This document shows, in pieces, positions 1 to 9,962 of a stretch of 64,000 bases of DNA (position 1 is the first letter of the stretch; every line of letters starts with the position of its first letter). The notes below the pieces were generated by a model that was given only the letters and a program-made list of their open reading frames with translations, had not been told where the DNA came from and made no database searches. The position numbers were made by a program, and so were the translations under genes. Source of the DNA: Roseovarius nitratireducens (GTDB lineage Bacteria > Pseudomonadota > Alphaproteobacteria > Rhodobacterales > Rhodobacteraceae); the NCBI RefSeq assembly GCF_002925845.1, contig NZ_PDNI01000005.1:1-64000 (forward strand), read 5' to 3'.

Positions 1-1979
1 GCGCCATGCGCGTCCGTTGCCGTGACCCGGATCGTCACGTCGCGCGTCGCGCCCGCCGCAAGGTCCTGGAAATCGGCACCGGGATCGAAGCTGAGCGTGC
101 TGCCCGCAATCGTGGCGCTGCCCTCGGCGGGTACCCCGGTGACAGCGTAGCTGAGCGTCGTGCCGTCGTCGTCGCTGTCAACGTCCGCCCCGAGCGCCGC
201 AAGGTCGAGCGTGACCACAGGCCCGTCCTCGACCGCCGCCGTACCCGCCGCCGCAAGCACCGGCGCGTCGTTGGTGCCCGTCACGGTAATCGAGAGAGTG
301 CCAGTATCGCTTAGCTCGCCGGACGTGGCGACGTAGTCGAGGGTGACGACGCGCTGCTCTCCCGAGGCAATATCCTGGTAGGCTTGATCGGCGGCGTCCA
401 GGCTGTAACCGCCAGCCGAGGTAAGGGTCAGCCCGGCGGGCAGCGGGCTCGCGGCATCCGCAGGTGCGTAAGTGATGTCGCCGACGGGGTTGTCGATATC
501 CGTGGCGGCAAGGACACCGGAAATGGTGGTTCCCTCGTCCCCGGCATTCGTTGCGTCGGGGGCCACGGGCGCGTCATCGACCGGCGTCACGTCGATCGTC
601 ACGGTCGCGGTTGTCGTGCCGCCTCGTCCGTCCGACACGATATATGTGAAACTGTCCGTGCCGTTGAAGTTCTCGTTTGGAGTGTAGGTGAACTCACCCG
701 TTTCAAGCAGAACCACAAGGCCGTTTTCGGTGCCTGTCTGGAGCGAGAAGGTGACCGGATCACCATCCGGATCAATAGCGGCGAGGGTGCCGTCTAGCCG
801 CGTGTCCTCGGGCACGTCGAAACCAGCATCCTCGGGCACGGGCGCATCGTTGCCGTCAAGCTTTGTTGGATCCGGGCCAATATCCGGACTGGGCGTGGCA
901 CCTTCCGGATCCTGGCCTCCGGTATCGTCGCCACCGCCGCCACTTTCATCCCCGTCATCCCCGAGATCTGCCTCGGTGCCCGTTTCGGAATCGTTGTCGC
1001 CGGCACCCGAACGGTTGCTGCTGCTGTCGAGTTCAACAAGGCTCTGCCCCGCTTCCAGCCGCGCAAGAGCAGTGGCATAGGCGGTCGCAGCATCGGCAAG
1101 GATTATGGAATCCTCCGCCAAATCGTCGGCCGTACGCTCGACCTCGTACGCCTCATCACCCACGGGCACGACCCACTTGGTATCTGTCGTGGTGATCGTG
1201 GTGATCTCGTTCCCGTCGAGATCGGTGATGACGATCTCGCCCAGTCCGCCATCGGGATCGGTGTTGAGCGACACCGCGACGGTGGTGACGCCCTGCACGG
1301 TCTGGATGTCCACGAGTACGGTGGTCCCGCGGATGCCCATGGTGGCCGATGGAGTTGTCACCTCCATGTCGCCAGTCTTGGCGACCTGCCCCGCGATGAA
1401 GACAAAACTGCCTTCGACAAGGCTGAACGCCGCAGAGTTTTGCTCGGAATCCGCAGCGTAGACAAGCTCGTCCAGCACCATCCGCGAGCCCGAGGCGAGA
1501 GTGAATATCGTGCCATCCACAAAGGTGATCGATACCTTGCCGCCGGTCTCAGTGATCACGACGTCGTTCTGATATACCTTGGTGCCGATTTGCAGATCGA
1601 CGAGTGTGCCATCCGCGCGTTGCGCACGGGCGGTGCCCTCGAGCGTTTCGACCTGCCCGATGGGATCGCCCCTCGGGGACGAGCCGACCTGTGCGTACTG
1701 ACCAGAGGCTTCTGGCCCTGCCAAGCGTTCCACTACCGGGCCACGAAGGGTGGCGCCGTCGGGAGTTTTCAGGTCGGCGGGGGCAGTGTGCGCGAAATAG
1801 TCGATAATCCGGATAGTCGGCGCGCCCGGATTTTCCAACAACAGGTCCGGCCCGTCGCGAGCGAAGTCCGCGGAAAACAAAAGGGCGGCATCATCCACCA
1901 CGACAGTCTCGCCGCCGACACTCCGAAGGAGAACGGATGGCCCCTCCTGAGGCCCGTCAATCGAGCCCGCGACTTTCAT
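1..1979 (-). CDS. FecR-domain, cadherin/VCBS-like repeat adhesin (N-terminal part, runs off left edge)
   Basis: This gene reads leftwards off the window; 659 codons are visible with no stop. I translated it from the reverse complement. The start at 1979 has AGGTGA just upstream. No classical signal peptide is seen. A FecR-type domain lies at about residues 109-216, with VITETGGKVSITFVDGT and TPSATMGIRGTTVLVD. An acidic Gly/Asp linker follows (about 300-345), then cadherin/VCBS-like repeats with motifs such as DPDGDPVTFSL, NFNGTDSFTYIVSDG and VTGTNDAPVL. Such proteins are usually very large surface adhesins exported by type I secretion, with the signal at the unseen C-terminus. The HlyD, ABC and TolC genes nearby fit that route. 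The family call is firm; cargo status is inferred from the neighbours. Confidence 0.85.
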   Translation of the reverse strand, partial: MKVAGSIDGPQEGPSVLLRSVGGETVVVDDAALLFSADFARDGPDLLLENPGAPTIRIIDYFAHTAPADLKTPDGATLRGPVVERLAGPEASGQYAQVGSSPRGDPIGQVETLEGTARAQRADGTLVDLQIGTKVYQNDVVITETGGKVSITFVDGTIFTLASGSRMVLDELVYAADSEQNSAAFSLVEGSFVFIAGQVAKTGDMEVTTPSATMGIRGTTVLVDIQTVQGVTTVAVSLNTDPDGGLGEIVITDLDGNEITTITTTDTKWVVPVGDEAYEVERTADDLAEDSIILADAATAYATALARLEAGQSLVELDSSSNRSGAGDNDSETGTEADLGDDGDESGGGGDDTGGQDPEGATPSPDIGPDPTKLDGNDAPVPEDAGFDVPEDTRLDGTLAAIDPDGDPVTFSLQTGTENGLVVLLETGEFTYTPNENFNGTDSFTYIVSDGRGGTTTATVTIDVTPVDDAPVAPDATNAGDEGTTISGVLAATDIDNPVGDITYAPADAASPLPAGLTLTSAGGYSLDAADQAYQDIASGEQRVVTLDYVATSGELSDTGTLSITVTGTNDAPVLAAAGTAAVEDGPVVTLDLAALGADVDSDDDGTTLSYAVTGVPAEGSATIAGSTLSFDPGADFQDLAAGATRDVTIRVTATDAHG

Positions 1980-2012
1980 TAATCACCTGTTTTAAAGGTT
2001 AAACTAATTTAA

Positions 2013-2040
2013 GTTATAGATGAGTTTCGGATTCGCACAA
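2013..2040 (-). promoter_or_regulatory. Candidate sigma-70-type promoter for the adhesin
   Basis: On the minus strand a TTGTGC box (2035-2040) is followed after 16 bases by TATAAC (2013-2018). It lies 34 bases upstream of the adhesin ATG in an AT-rich leader. This is a consensus match only. The rest of the 1980-2276 gap shows no other gene or clear element. Confidence 0.45.
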
Positions 2041-2276
2041 GTGCGCAGGCACCCAAAGACCTACCAAAGCACGTAAATGGCCGAATTGACCATCGGCAAC
2101 ATCGTGGCCGGCGCCTGCACCGAACATACGGGTAACTTTGCTGAGTACTTGTGCAATTCGCGTCATGTGGATTTCAGCGGAGATTTGCAGGTTGACGCGA
2201 ACAGCACGGCTGTCTTTGGTACATGGCGAAGCAGCGCCCACCCGGCGCGGCACAGGGGATGGGAAGGGGAGAGGCG

Positions 2277-4499
2277 ATGCTGGGCGCCATGCTGCGCCGG
2301 ATCGGACCGGGGCGCCTCGCCGGGGCGGCTCTTCTGGCGGTGATCCTGGTGTTGCGGGTCGCGGATCCGCCGACAGTATCGGGGTTGCGCAATGCGGCGT
2401 TCGATTTCTATCAGCAGGTCAAGCCGCGCGATCCCAGTCCGGTGCCAGTGACGATCCTCGACATCGACGATCCCAGTATCGAGGAATTCGGGCAATGGCC
2501 GTGGCCCCGCAACCGGGTAGCCGAGATGGTGAGCAAGACCGCGGCCGCTGGCGCGGTGGCGATTGCCTTCGATATCGTCTTTGCCGAACCGGACCGTTTG
2601 TCGCCTGACGAGGTGGCGCGCGATAATCCGGCACTGCCAGAAGAGGTGCGCGCACGGCTTCGGACCTTGCCGGACAATGACGCGCTGCTGGCCCACGCGA
2701 TGCGGCAGACGCGGGTGGTTCTTGGCCAGACCAGCGTGCGCAGCGCCCGGTCGAACCGCACGGACAAGGTCGAGATGCGCGCGGTACCGCACGCGATCAT
2801 GGGTGCCGATCCGACACCCTTCCTGCCAAGGTTTCCGGACGTGGTGCGTAATCTCGACATCCTTGAAGAAGCGGCGGCGGGGCGTGGGGTGTTCAGCGTG
2901 CGGCCCGACCCCGATGGCATCTATCGGCGTGTGCCCATGGTGATGCTGGTGCAGGACACTCTCCGACTGGGCCTGTCGCCGGAACTGTTGCGGGTGGCAA
3001 CGGGGGATAACGCGTTCGCCCTGCGCAGCAACGAGGCGGGGATCGACGGCGTAGTGCTGGGCGGCAAGATGATCCGGACCGGACCGGATGGCAGCGTATG
3101 GACCTATCTCACGCCGAGCCTGCCAGGGCGCTACGTTTCGGCCGGTGACGTTCTGGCCGACCGGGTGGCGCCGGGGCGGCTGGCCGGTCAACTGGTGCTG
3201 GTGGGCACCTCGGCCATCGGATTGGAGGATTTCCGGCCCACGCCCCTGGGCGTGCCAATGGCGGGGGTGGAGATCCACGCGCAGCTTCTTGAGAATATCC
3301 TGACGGACACTTTGCTGAACCGGCCCAACTATGCCGTGGCGGTGGAGCTGATGACGGTTCTGGTCCTGTCGGCATTGGTGATCGTGCTGGTGCCGGTGAT
3401 CGGTGCACGCCTGATCATCGCGCTGGCAGTGGTGCTTCTGGGCGGGTATTCGGGGCTATCCTACTACCTGTTCCAGGAGATGCGGATCTTGCTGGACCCA
3501 ACATGGCCAGTTCTGGGCACGGTGCTGACACTGATGCTGATGTCGAGCGCCAACTATCTCCGAGAAGAACGCCAGAAGCAGCAGATCCGCGGCGCCTTTG
3601 GGCAGTACGTCTCGCCCGATCTGGTCGCGAGGCTGCAGGAAAACCCCGAGGCGTTAACCCTTGGCGGCGAGCGGCGCGAACTTACGGTGCTGTTCTCAGA
3701 TGTGCGTGGCTTCACCACGCTGGCCGAGGGATACCGGGATGATCCACCGGGGCTTACGGCGCTGATGAACAGCTTTCTCACCGTGCTGTCGCGGGCCATC
3801 TTGCGCGAGGGCGGAACGATCGACAAGTTCATGGGCGATGCCGTTATGGCGTTCTGGAACGCGCCGCTGGACGCGCCGGACCATGCCGCCGCCGCCTGCC
3901 GCGCTGCGCTGGCGATGCACGCGGACGTGGCAACACTCAATGCCGAGCGCGCGCGCGCGGCGGTCGAAGCGGACGACAAGGCGTTGCCCATCAACGTGGG
4001 CATTGGTCTCAATACCGGGGATTGCGTGGTCGGCAACATGGGCAGCGACACGCGGTTCGACTACACCGCACTGGGCGACGCGGTAAACCTTGCCTCGCGG
4101 CTCGAGGGACAATCCAAGACTTACGGGCTGGGCATCATCCTCGGGTCGGCGACGGCACGGGCGGTCGAGGGCCGGTTCGCGATGATCGAACTCAACCTGC
4201 TGCGGGTGAAGGGCAAGATGGAACCAGAGCGGATCTTCGGCCTCCTGGGGGACGAGGTGATGCGCGGGAGGTCCGAGTTTGCCGAGTTGGAGGCGACCAA
4301 CGCCGAGATGCGCGCAGCCTATTCAGCGCAGAAATGGAACGTCGCAGAGGCCGCGCTGGACCGTCTGGAGGCGGCGGGTAAGCCGCTGGACCTGGAACTC
4401 TCGGGCTACGCCGCGCTGTATCGTCAGCGCCTCGAAACGCTGCGCGTGGCCCCACCGGGCGAGGGCTGGAACGGGGTGCATGTGGCCACCGACAAGTAA
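2277..4499 (+). CDS. CHASE2-domain class III adenylate cyclase
   Basis: Membrane-bound cyclase of 740 residues predicted to make cAMP. An N-terminal transmembrane helix (about 11-30) precedes an extracytoplasmic CHASE2 sensor domain (to about 330), three further helices (about 345-430), and a class III catalytic domain. The metal-binding Asp residues are in LFSDVRGFT and GDAVMAFW. IDKFMGD carries the Lys typical of ATP-using enzymes, and DAVNLASRLE carries the Asn/Arg pair. An ATG at 2223 is in frame, but AGGGGAGAGG sits directly before the ATG at 2277, so I prefer that start. It is divergent from the FecR adhesin and next to its likely exporter. Two cNMP-binding-type genes lie at 10 kb. The CHASE2 ligand is unknown. 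Confidence 0.9.
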   Translation: MLGAMLRRIGPGRLAGAALLAVILVLRVADPPTVSGLRNAAFDFYQQVKPRDPSPVPVTILDIDDPSIEEFGQWPWPRNRVAEMVSKTAAAGAVAIAFDIVFAEPDRLSPDEVARDNPALPEEVRARLRTLPDNDALLAHAMRQTRVVLGQTSVRSARSNRTDKVEMRAVPHAIMGADPTPFLPRFPDVVRNLDILEEAAAGRGVFSVRPDPDGIYRRVPMVMLVQDTLRLGLSPELLRVATGDNAFALRSNEAGIDGVVLGGKMIRTGPDGSVWTYLTPSLPGRYVSAGDVLADRVAPGRLAGQLVLVGTSAIGLEDFRPTPLGVPMAGVEIHAQLLENILTDTLLNRPNYAVAVELMTVLVLSALVIVLVPVIGARLIIALAVVLLGGYSGLSYYLFQEMRILLDPTWPVLGTVLTLMLMSSANYLREERQKQQIRGAFGQYVSPDLVARLQENPEALTLGGERRELTVLFSDVRGFTTLAEGYRDDPPGLTALMNSFLTVLSRAILREGGTIDKFMGDAVMAFWNAPLDAPDHAAAACRAALAMHADVATLNAERARAAVEADDKALPINVGIGLNTGDCVVGNMGSDTRFDYTALGDAVNLASRLEGQSKTYGLGIILGSATARAVEGRFAMIELNLLRVKGKMEPERIFGLLGDEVMRGRSEFAELEATNAEMRAAYSAQKWNVAEAALDRLEAAGKPLDLELSGYAALYRQRLETLRVAPPGEGWNGVHVATDK

Positions 4500-4526
4500 G
4501 CGCACCGAGGCGCAAGCGCCGGGCGA

Positions 4527-5852
4527 TCAACGTTCGCGTAAAGCCTCGGACCGGGCGCGCATCAGCGGGCGCGCCAGGTAGTCCAGCACGGTCTTGCGAC
4601 CGGTCAGGATATCGACCTGCGCCACCATGCCGGGGCTGATCGGCAGGGTCGTGCCATCTTCTGCCTCGAGCTCGCTCCGCCGGGTGCGGACCATGACGCG
4701 AAAGAACTCGGTTCCCTCGCCGTCCTCGACGGTGTCGGCACCGATGCGCTGCACCGTGCCGTCGAGCGCGCCGTAGACTAGATAATCATAGGCAGTGATC
4801 TTGACCGAGGCGGAATCGCCGGGACGGATGAAGGCCACGTCGCGGGGGCGAATACGAGCCTCGATCAGCAATTGGTCATCGCGGGGGACGATTTCTATCA
4901 GGGGGCCGCCGGGCTGCACGACCGCGCCAATGGTGGTGACGTGGACGGTGTTGACCGTGCCGTTGACCGGTGCCCGCAGGCTGGTGCGCGATACCTTTTC
5001 GGTCGCGGCGCGCAGCGCCTCGCGCAGTACCGCAAGGTCGCCGTTGATCCTGGCCAGCCGTTCGCGCGCCGTCAGCACGTAGCCGGTGCGCGCCAAACGG
5101 ATCTGGCTTTCGGCCTCGTTGATGGCGGCGCGAATGCCGGGCAGGCGCGCGCGGGACACGGCAAGCTCGCCTTCCAGTTCGGCCATGCGGCTTCGCAGGC
5201 GCAAGAGCTCGATCCGGGGGACTGCGCCGCTGTCCACGAGGCCGCTGGTCAGGTCAATCTCCTCGGTCAACGGCGCGATCTGCGCCTCCAGCTTGACTAC
5301 GGCTGCCTCCAATTCGCGCAAGCCCGACCGGCGCTGCGCGAGCTTGTCGCGAAGCACCGACAGCTCGCTCTCCAGCTGCGCACGGCGGGACAGGAACACC
5401 TCGCGTTCGGCCGAGACGGCGCCTGGCGCGCGCTCGGCCAGGCCGTCGGGAAAGGCAAGGGTTTCGCCGCCCTGCGCCTCGGCGCCTGCGCGCGCGGCCT
5501 CGGCCAGAAGCGCCGCCTCGCGTTCGCGCAGTTCACCGCGTTCGGCACCAGCGGATGTGTCGTCGATGCGCATCAGCACGTCCCCCTCCTGAACAAGGTC
5601 GCCTTCGCGAACCTCGATCGCCGAGACGATGCCCCCCTCGAGGCTCTGGACGACCTGAAGCTGGCGGGTCGGCACCACGCGCCCGGTGCCGCGCGTTACC
5701 TCTTCGATCTCGTAGAACGCAGCCCACACGAGAAAGGCGGCGATGCCGCCGGCGATCAGCAAGAGCAAAAGCCACGGCCCCCGTCCGCGACCGCGCGGGC
5801 GGTCGGCGGTGGCGTCGTTCACGAAATCCTCTTCCGTCCTTGGCCCGAACAT
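4527..5852 (-). CDS. Type I secretion membrane fusion protein, HlyD family
   Basis: Periplasmic adaptor of 441 residues that links the inner-membrane ABC exporter to a TolC channel. A short Arg-rich cytoplasmic tail is followed by one transmembrane helix (about 26-48). Next comes a lipoyl-like segment (VREGDLVQEGDVL), a long Glu/Arg/Leu-rich coiled coil (about 110-290), and a second lipoyl half with a C-terminal beta-barrel. Length and order match HlyD/PrtE/LapC proteins. It is the last gene of the minus-strand tolC-ABC-hlyD operon, four bases after the ABC stop codon. A small GGCGC/GCGCC hairpin without a T run lies between it and the convergent cyclase. Confidence 0.92.
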   Translation of the reverse strand: MFGPRTEEDFVNDATADRPRGRGRGPWLLLLLIAGGIAAFLVWAAFYEIEEVTRGTGRVVPTRQLQVVQSLEGGIVSAIEVREGDLVQEGDVLMRIDDTSAGAERGELREREAALLAEAARAGAEAQGGETLAFPDGLAERAPGAVSAEREVFLSRRAQLESELSVLRDKLAQRRSGLRELEAAVVKLEAQIAPLTEEIDLTSGLVDSGAVPRIELLRLRSRMAELEGELAVSRARLPGIRAAINEAESQIRLARTGYVLTARERLARINGDLAVLREALRAATEKVSRTSLRAPVNGTVNTVHVTTIGAVVQPGGPLIEIVPRDDQLLIEARIRPRDVAFIRPGDSASVKITAYDYLVYGALDGTVQRIGADTVEDGEGTEFFRVMVRTRRSELEAEDGTTLPISPGMVAQVDILTGRKTVLDYLARPLMRARSEALRER

Positions 5853-5856
5853 CTGG

Positions 5857-8055
5857 TCACTCCGCCGCGCGGCGGGCCGCGGCCTGCTTCAGTTGCGCGA
5901 CCACCGTATCACGTGTCCCGTCGAGGATCTTGCGACCGCGGTCGATCACGAGCCAGCGGCTTGCCAGATCCGCAAGCGCCGGGCGGTGGGTGCACAGCAC
6001 CAGAGTCGTGCCCCCGGTGTTCAGTTCGCGCAGGCGCGCCACCACTTCGGCCTCCATGTCGCGGTCCATCGCGTTCGTGGGCTCGTCTAGGAACAGAAGT
6101 TTCGGCCGCCGCAGCAGCAGCCGCGCCAGGGCAAGCCCCTGCCGCTGCCCGCCGGAAAGCTGCGCGCCCCTTTCACCGATGAAGCGGTCAAGCCCCTCGG
6201 GATCATCCTTGACGAAGCGATCCATCGCGGCCAGGTGCAGCGCCGCCTCTATCTCGTCCTCGGTGGCGTGGGGTCTGCCGATCACCAGGTTCTCCCGCAG
6301 GGTGCCGGTGAAAAGCTCGGGTTCCTGCGGCATGTAACCGACCCCGGCGCGCAGTTCGGCCGGGTCGTACTGCCCTGCCCCGCGCCCATCGATCAGGAGC
6401 GTGCCGCTGTCGGGGGTCAGCAATCCGCAGAGCAGCTTACCCAGCGTGCTCTTGCCCGACCCGACGCGGCCCAGAAGCGCGACGCACTCCCCCGGCGCGA
6501 TGTCCAGCGTGACGGATTGCGGCGCATCCATGCCGGCGCCGGGATAACGGTAGGTGACCTCCGTGAGGGTGGCGGCGCCTTTGGTCACTCGGGCGCTGCT
6601 GCTGACGGCAGGACTGCGTTCGGGCGTGACCTTCATGAATTGTGACAGGGCGCTCATCGCCCTGAGCGCGTAGTGCGCGCGGAATATCGTCTGGGCGATG
6701 GTCCCCAGCGGGGCAAGCGCGCGGCCTGCGAGGATGTTAGCCGCAATGAGCGCGCCGATGGTTATCCGGCCCTCGGCCACGAGATAAACACCCCAAACGA
6801 TGATCGCCACGCTGACCCCCTGCTGGATCATCTGGGTGCCAGATGCGGCGAAGCTCGACCAGAAGCGGCTGCGCCCGCTGATCCGCGCCGTGGCGGCGCT
6901 AGCGCGATCCCATTCGCGCTGCATGACCGGTTCGGCGTTGAGGGTTTTGATGGTTTCCAGCCCCATGAGCGATTCCACCAACACCGCCTGTCGACGACCG
7001 GCCAATGCCTGTGCGGCACCCGCCGCGCGCCCCATCGGAAGCTGCGCGACGATGGCGAGAACCAGCACGATCGGCACCGCCACCAGAGGCACAATCGCCA
7101 ACGGCCCCACAAGGACGTAGAGAACGAAGATGAAGAGCCCGATGAACAGCAGGTCGATCAGCGACACGAAGCTGGCGGAGCCAAAGAATTCGCGCACCGC
7201 CTCGAAGTCGCGGATATGGCTCGCCAGCCCGGCCGCACCGCCGGGCCGGTCGGCCACCCGCAGGCTGAGCGCGTGCGAAAAGAGCGTGGCGGCGATGCCG
7301 GTATCCAGCCGTCGACCGACGGTTTCCAGCACCCCGGTTCTTAGGCTGCGCAGGGCCAGATCCAGCCCGATGGCCAGCGCCACCCCGATCGCCAGCGTCC
7401 AAAGGGTTACGTAGGCGAGGTTTGGGATCACCTTGTCGTAGACGTTCATCACGAATATCGGCAGCGCGAGCCCCAGCATGTTTATCAACATCGCCGCGAT
7501 GACAACCTGAAACCAGCCGGAGCGGTTCTCGCGCATAGGCCCCCAAAACCAGTGCCGGGGCCGGTCCTGCGCCTTGGCTTCGAGCTGCCGGTCAACCAGG
7601 TCGTCGCGCACCGAGGCGAGCATGATCTCACGCTGAACACGCCGGGCAAGCTGTCGCAGTGGGACTTCGCGGTCAGTGGCGTCGCGACCCGGTTCAAGAA
7701 CGCGCGCGTTGCGCCGATCGAGCGAAAAACCCAGAAGGATGAGAGGACCGCCAGCGCGGTCGAACAGAACACAGGGCAACACCGCCGGGTCGATCTGGCG
7801 GAGCTTGCGCAGCACGAGGCGCGATTTCAGGCCGACCGCGGCCAAGGCCCGGGCAAGGGTTTCGGGATCACGCCCGTCGAACCCGGCGGGCATGCGGGCA
7901 CGCACCGCCTCCGGACTCCAGGGTCGGCCATGATGGCGGGCCAGCCATGCGGCGGTTTCCAATCCCGGCATCGTGTCACTGTCGGAGTCCGCTCCATCCT
8001 CCCCCGTGTGCCGCTCGGGTGCCCCGGCGGAGGCCGACCCGACAGCTGGTGTCAT
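5857..8055 (-). CDS. Type I secretion ABC exporter, permease-ATPase (LapB/HlyB-like)
   Basis: Inner-membrane exporter of 732 residues that energises protein secretion. The N-terminal 150 residues resemble a C39 peptidase-like domain without a convincing catalytic Cys, as in exporters of unprocessed adhesins. A six-helix membrane domain (about 180-440) follows. The ATPase carries Walker A GRVGSGKST, signature LSGGQRQ and Walker B LLFLDEPTNAMD. The start codon overlaps the tolC stop as ATGA, so translation is probably coupled. The interrupted tolC just upstream may therefore lower its expression. The likely substrate is the adhesin at the left edge. Confidence 0.92.
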   Translation of the reverse strand: MTPAVGSASAGAPERHTGEDGADSDSDTMPGLETAAWLARHHGRPWSPEAVRARMPAGFDGRDPETLARALAAVGLKSRLVLRKLRQIDPAVLPCVLFDRAGGPLILLGFSLDRRNARVLEPGRDATDREVPLRQLARRVQREIMLASVRDDLVDRQLEAKAQDRPRHWFWGPMRENRSGWFQVVIAAMLINMLGLALPIFVMNVYDKVIPNLAYVTLWTLAIGVALAIGLDLALRSLRTGVLETVGRRLDTGIAATLFSHALSLRVADRPGGAAGLASHIRDFEAVREFFGSASFVSLIDLLFIGLFIFVLYVLVGPLAIVPLVAVPIVLVLAIVAQLPMGRAAGAAQALAGRRQAVLVESLMGLETIKTLNAEPVMQREWDRASAATARISGRSRFWSSFAASGTQMIQQGVSVAIIVWGVYLVAEGRITIGALIAANILAGRALAPLGTIAQTIFRAHYALRAMSALSQFMKVTPERSPAVSSSARVTKGAATLTEVTYRYPGAGMDAPQSVTLDIAPGECVALLGRVGSGKSTLGKLLCGLLTPDSGTLLIDGRGAGQYDPAELRAGVGYMPQEPELFTGTLRENLVIGRPHATEDEIEAALHLAAMDRFVKDDPEGLDRFIGERGAQLSGGQRQGLALARLLLRRPKLLFLDEPTNAMDRDMEAEVVARLRELNTGGTTLVLCTHRPALADLASRWLVIDRGRKILDGTRDTVVAQLKQAAARRAAE

Positions 8056-9473
8056 TTCAGGGACCTGATCTCTGTCTTAAAGATCGCCGTGGCCCGCGGG
8101 GCATTTTGCGCGCGGGCAGTAAAGTCAGGTTCAAGCGGGACATCTGCCGGTTCGACACCGAAATGCATGGCCAGGCGGCTTTGCGACGCGAGCATCCGGT
8201 ACTGGTTGAAGGTGAAACCCGCCTCCGCGCTCACATTCTCGAACGCCACATTGAAGAATGTCCGTTCCGCATCCAGCACGTCGAGCAGGCTGCGGGTACC
8301 GGCGCGGAATTGATCCCGGTATTGTTCCGAAGTGTTGCGCGCAGCCGAAACACGCCTGTCCAGAAGCACGGTACGTTCGATGCTCGTATGGTAGGCGTTC
8401 CAGCTTCGCTCGGCCATCTCGCGAACCTCGCGCACCACCTTCTGGCGCTCGGCTTCGGCCTGCAACGTGCGCTGCTGCAGGGCACGGCGGCGCGCGTCCC
8501 GCCCCCCGGCGAAGAGCTCCCAATCCAGCCGCACGCCTACGAAGGCATCCGATTCAGAACCGGATGTACCCGCGATGTTTCGCCCCGTGCGCACACCCGC
8601 CTGAAGCGTGACCTGTGGCTTCTCGTCGGCGGTGGTGATACCGTTCTGGAAGCGGGCCTGCGCTATATTCTGGCCGGACTCCATCAATCGAAAACTGTTA
8701 CGCAGGCTGCGCAATACCATCTCGCTCTTGGTCATCGGCAAATTCGCGACGGCCGGCACGGGCTGTGTGCCGCGAGGATCGTGACCGATCACCGCGCGGT
8801 AACGCGCACGCGCATCGGCCACCGCGCGTTCCACATCGAGCCGTGACAGCTGGGCCGCCAGCAGACGTTCCTGAACTTCGAACCGGGCACTGACCGGTAG
8901 CTTGTCACCGTCGACCAGATCATCGACCTGCCGCGCAATTTCCTGGTGGCGCGCGATGTTGCGGGTTGCCACATCCAGAAGCCGGGCGTGCCTGACCACG
9001 TCGATATAGGCCTCCACAGCGTTGAGCGCCATCGTCTCGGACGCATCGAGCAGGCCGAAAATCGCCTAGTCTAGCCGCGAGGCGTTGCGGTAGACAAGGT
9101 TGGCGCGGCGGTAGCCGTCGAACAGTTTCAGCTCAGCCGTGAGGCCGATTTCGCGATTGAATTTGGTGTCACGGTTATCGACGGGGCCAAGCCGGTCGAG
9201 ATCGTCGTATTGTTCTGCACCAGCCTCGCCGCGAAGCAACAGCCGCGGCTGATACTCGCCGTGCAATTGCAGCAGTTCCAGGGCCGACGCCTTCACATCG
9301 GCATTCGCGGCGCGTCCGGTGGGGTTGGTCGTGACCGCGGCGCGGACCGCCTCACGCAGGCTCTCCGCAGTCGCGGGGAGCGCCAGGCCGATAAGCAGCC
9401 CAAACGACGTGGCGATCGCTGATGTCAAACCTGTCGTCGGTCGGAACCGGCAAGCCAATTTTGTCAGCGCCAT
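8052..9473 (-). pseudogene. TolC-family outer membrane channel interrupted by an in-frame amber codon
   Basis: Two same-frame segments make up one TolC-like protein: 9473-9069 (signal peptide ending near ALPATAES, then the first helical hairpin) and 9065-8052 (the rest, including LLDASETMALNAVEAYID and RAGTRSLLDVLDAERT). They are separated only by one TAG at 9066-9068, within RLD-stop-AIFGLLDAS. No frameshift is present. The start at 9473 has GGGGAA nine bases upstream and a proper signal peptide. An in-frame start at 9536 would add a hydrophobic, unlikely leader. A truncated product cannot form the channel. Options are a real nonsense mutation, a sequencing error, or readthrough. The paired exporter and adaptor are intact. 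Confidence 0.8.
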
Positions 9474-9581
9474 TAATAATTCCCCAAGAAAAGTTAATAC
9501 AAACAGATTCAGAAAGTGTAGTTCAAAGTCAACCAAAACACAGGTTGGCTACCCGGAAGAAATGGAAACCGGGTGCAATTA

Positions 9582-9962
9582 TCACACAATACCCAACGCC
9601 AGCCAAACGATTGCCACGTAAGTCACCTGGTGGGCGAACTGATCGAGTCCAGTGAGGCCCCAGTAGCCCTTTTCCTGCGGGCTCCAGCCCGACCACCTCA
9701 ATAGTCGGTCCTTGGTCCAGTCTATGTGATAGTGGAGAACAAACTCGACCGCCGCGAGACCAACCACCGTAAGGACAGTCATCGGCGTCCAGATCAGCAC
9801 CGGCACCGTCAGCAGGCTGTGCAGCCCGGCATGGGCAATACCGCCCAGATGCCCGTAAGTGCCCTTGTTGCGCACCATCCAGCCCGTCTGCCAGACAAAA
9901 TCCGCAAGCAGGTGCTTGACCTGGAAAAGCAGCATCAGGATCAGGAGCGTGGCAGGTGTCAT
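9582..9962 (-). CDS. DUF3307 family membrane protein
   Basis: Small hydrophobic protein of 126 residues with about three to four transmembrane segments and the family-typical start LLFQVKHLLADFVWQT, plus HYHIDWTKDRL and LDQFAHQVTYV. The DUF3307 family has no established function that I know of. Its ATG overlaps the stop of the preceding gene (ATGA), so it is the last gene of a coupled three-gene minus-strand operon with the two cNMP-binding-type genes. Confidence 0.75.
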   Translation of the reverse strand: MTPATLLILMLLFQVKHLLADFVWQTGWMVRNKGTYGHLGGIAHAGLHSLLTVPVLIWTPMTVLTVVGLAAVEFVLHYHIDWTKDRLLRWSGWSPQEKGYWGLTGLDQFAHQVTYVAIVWLALGIV

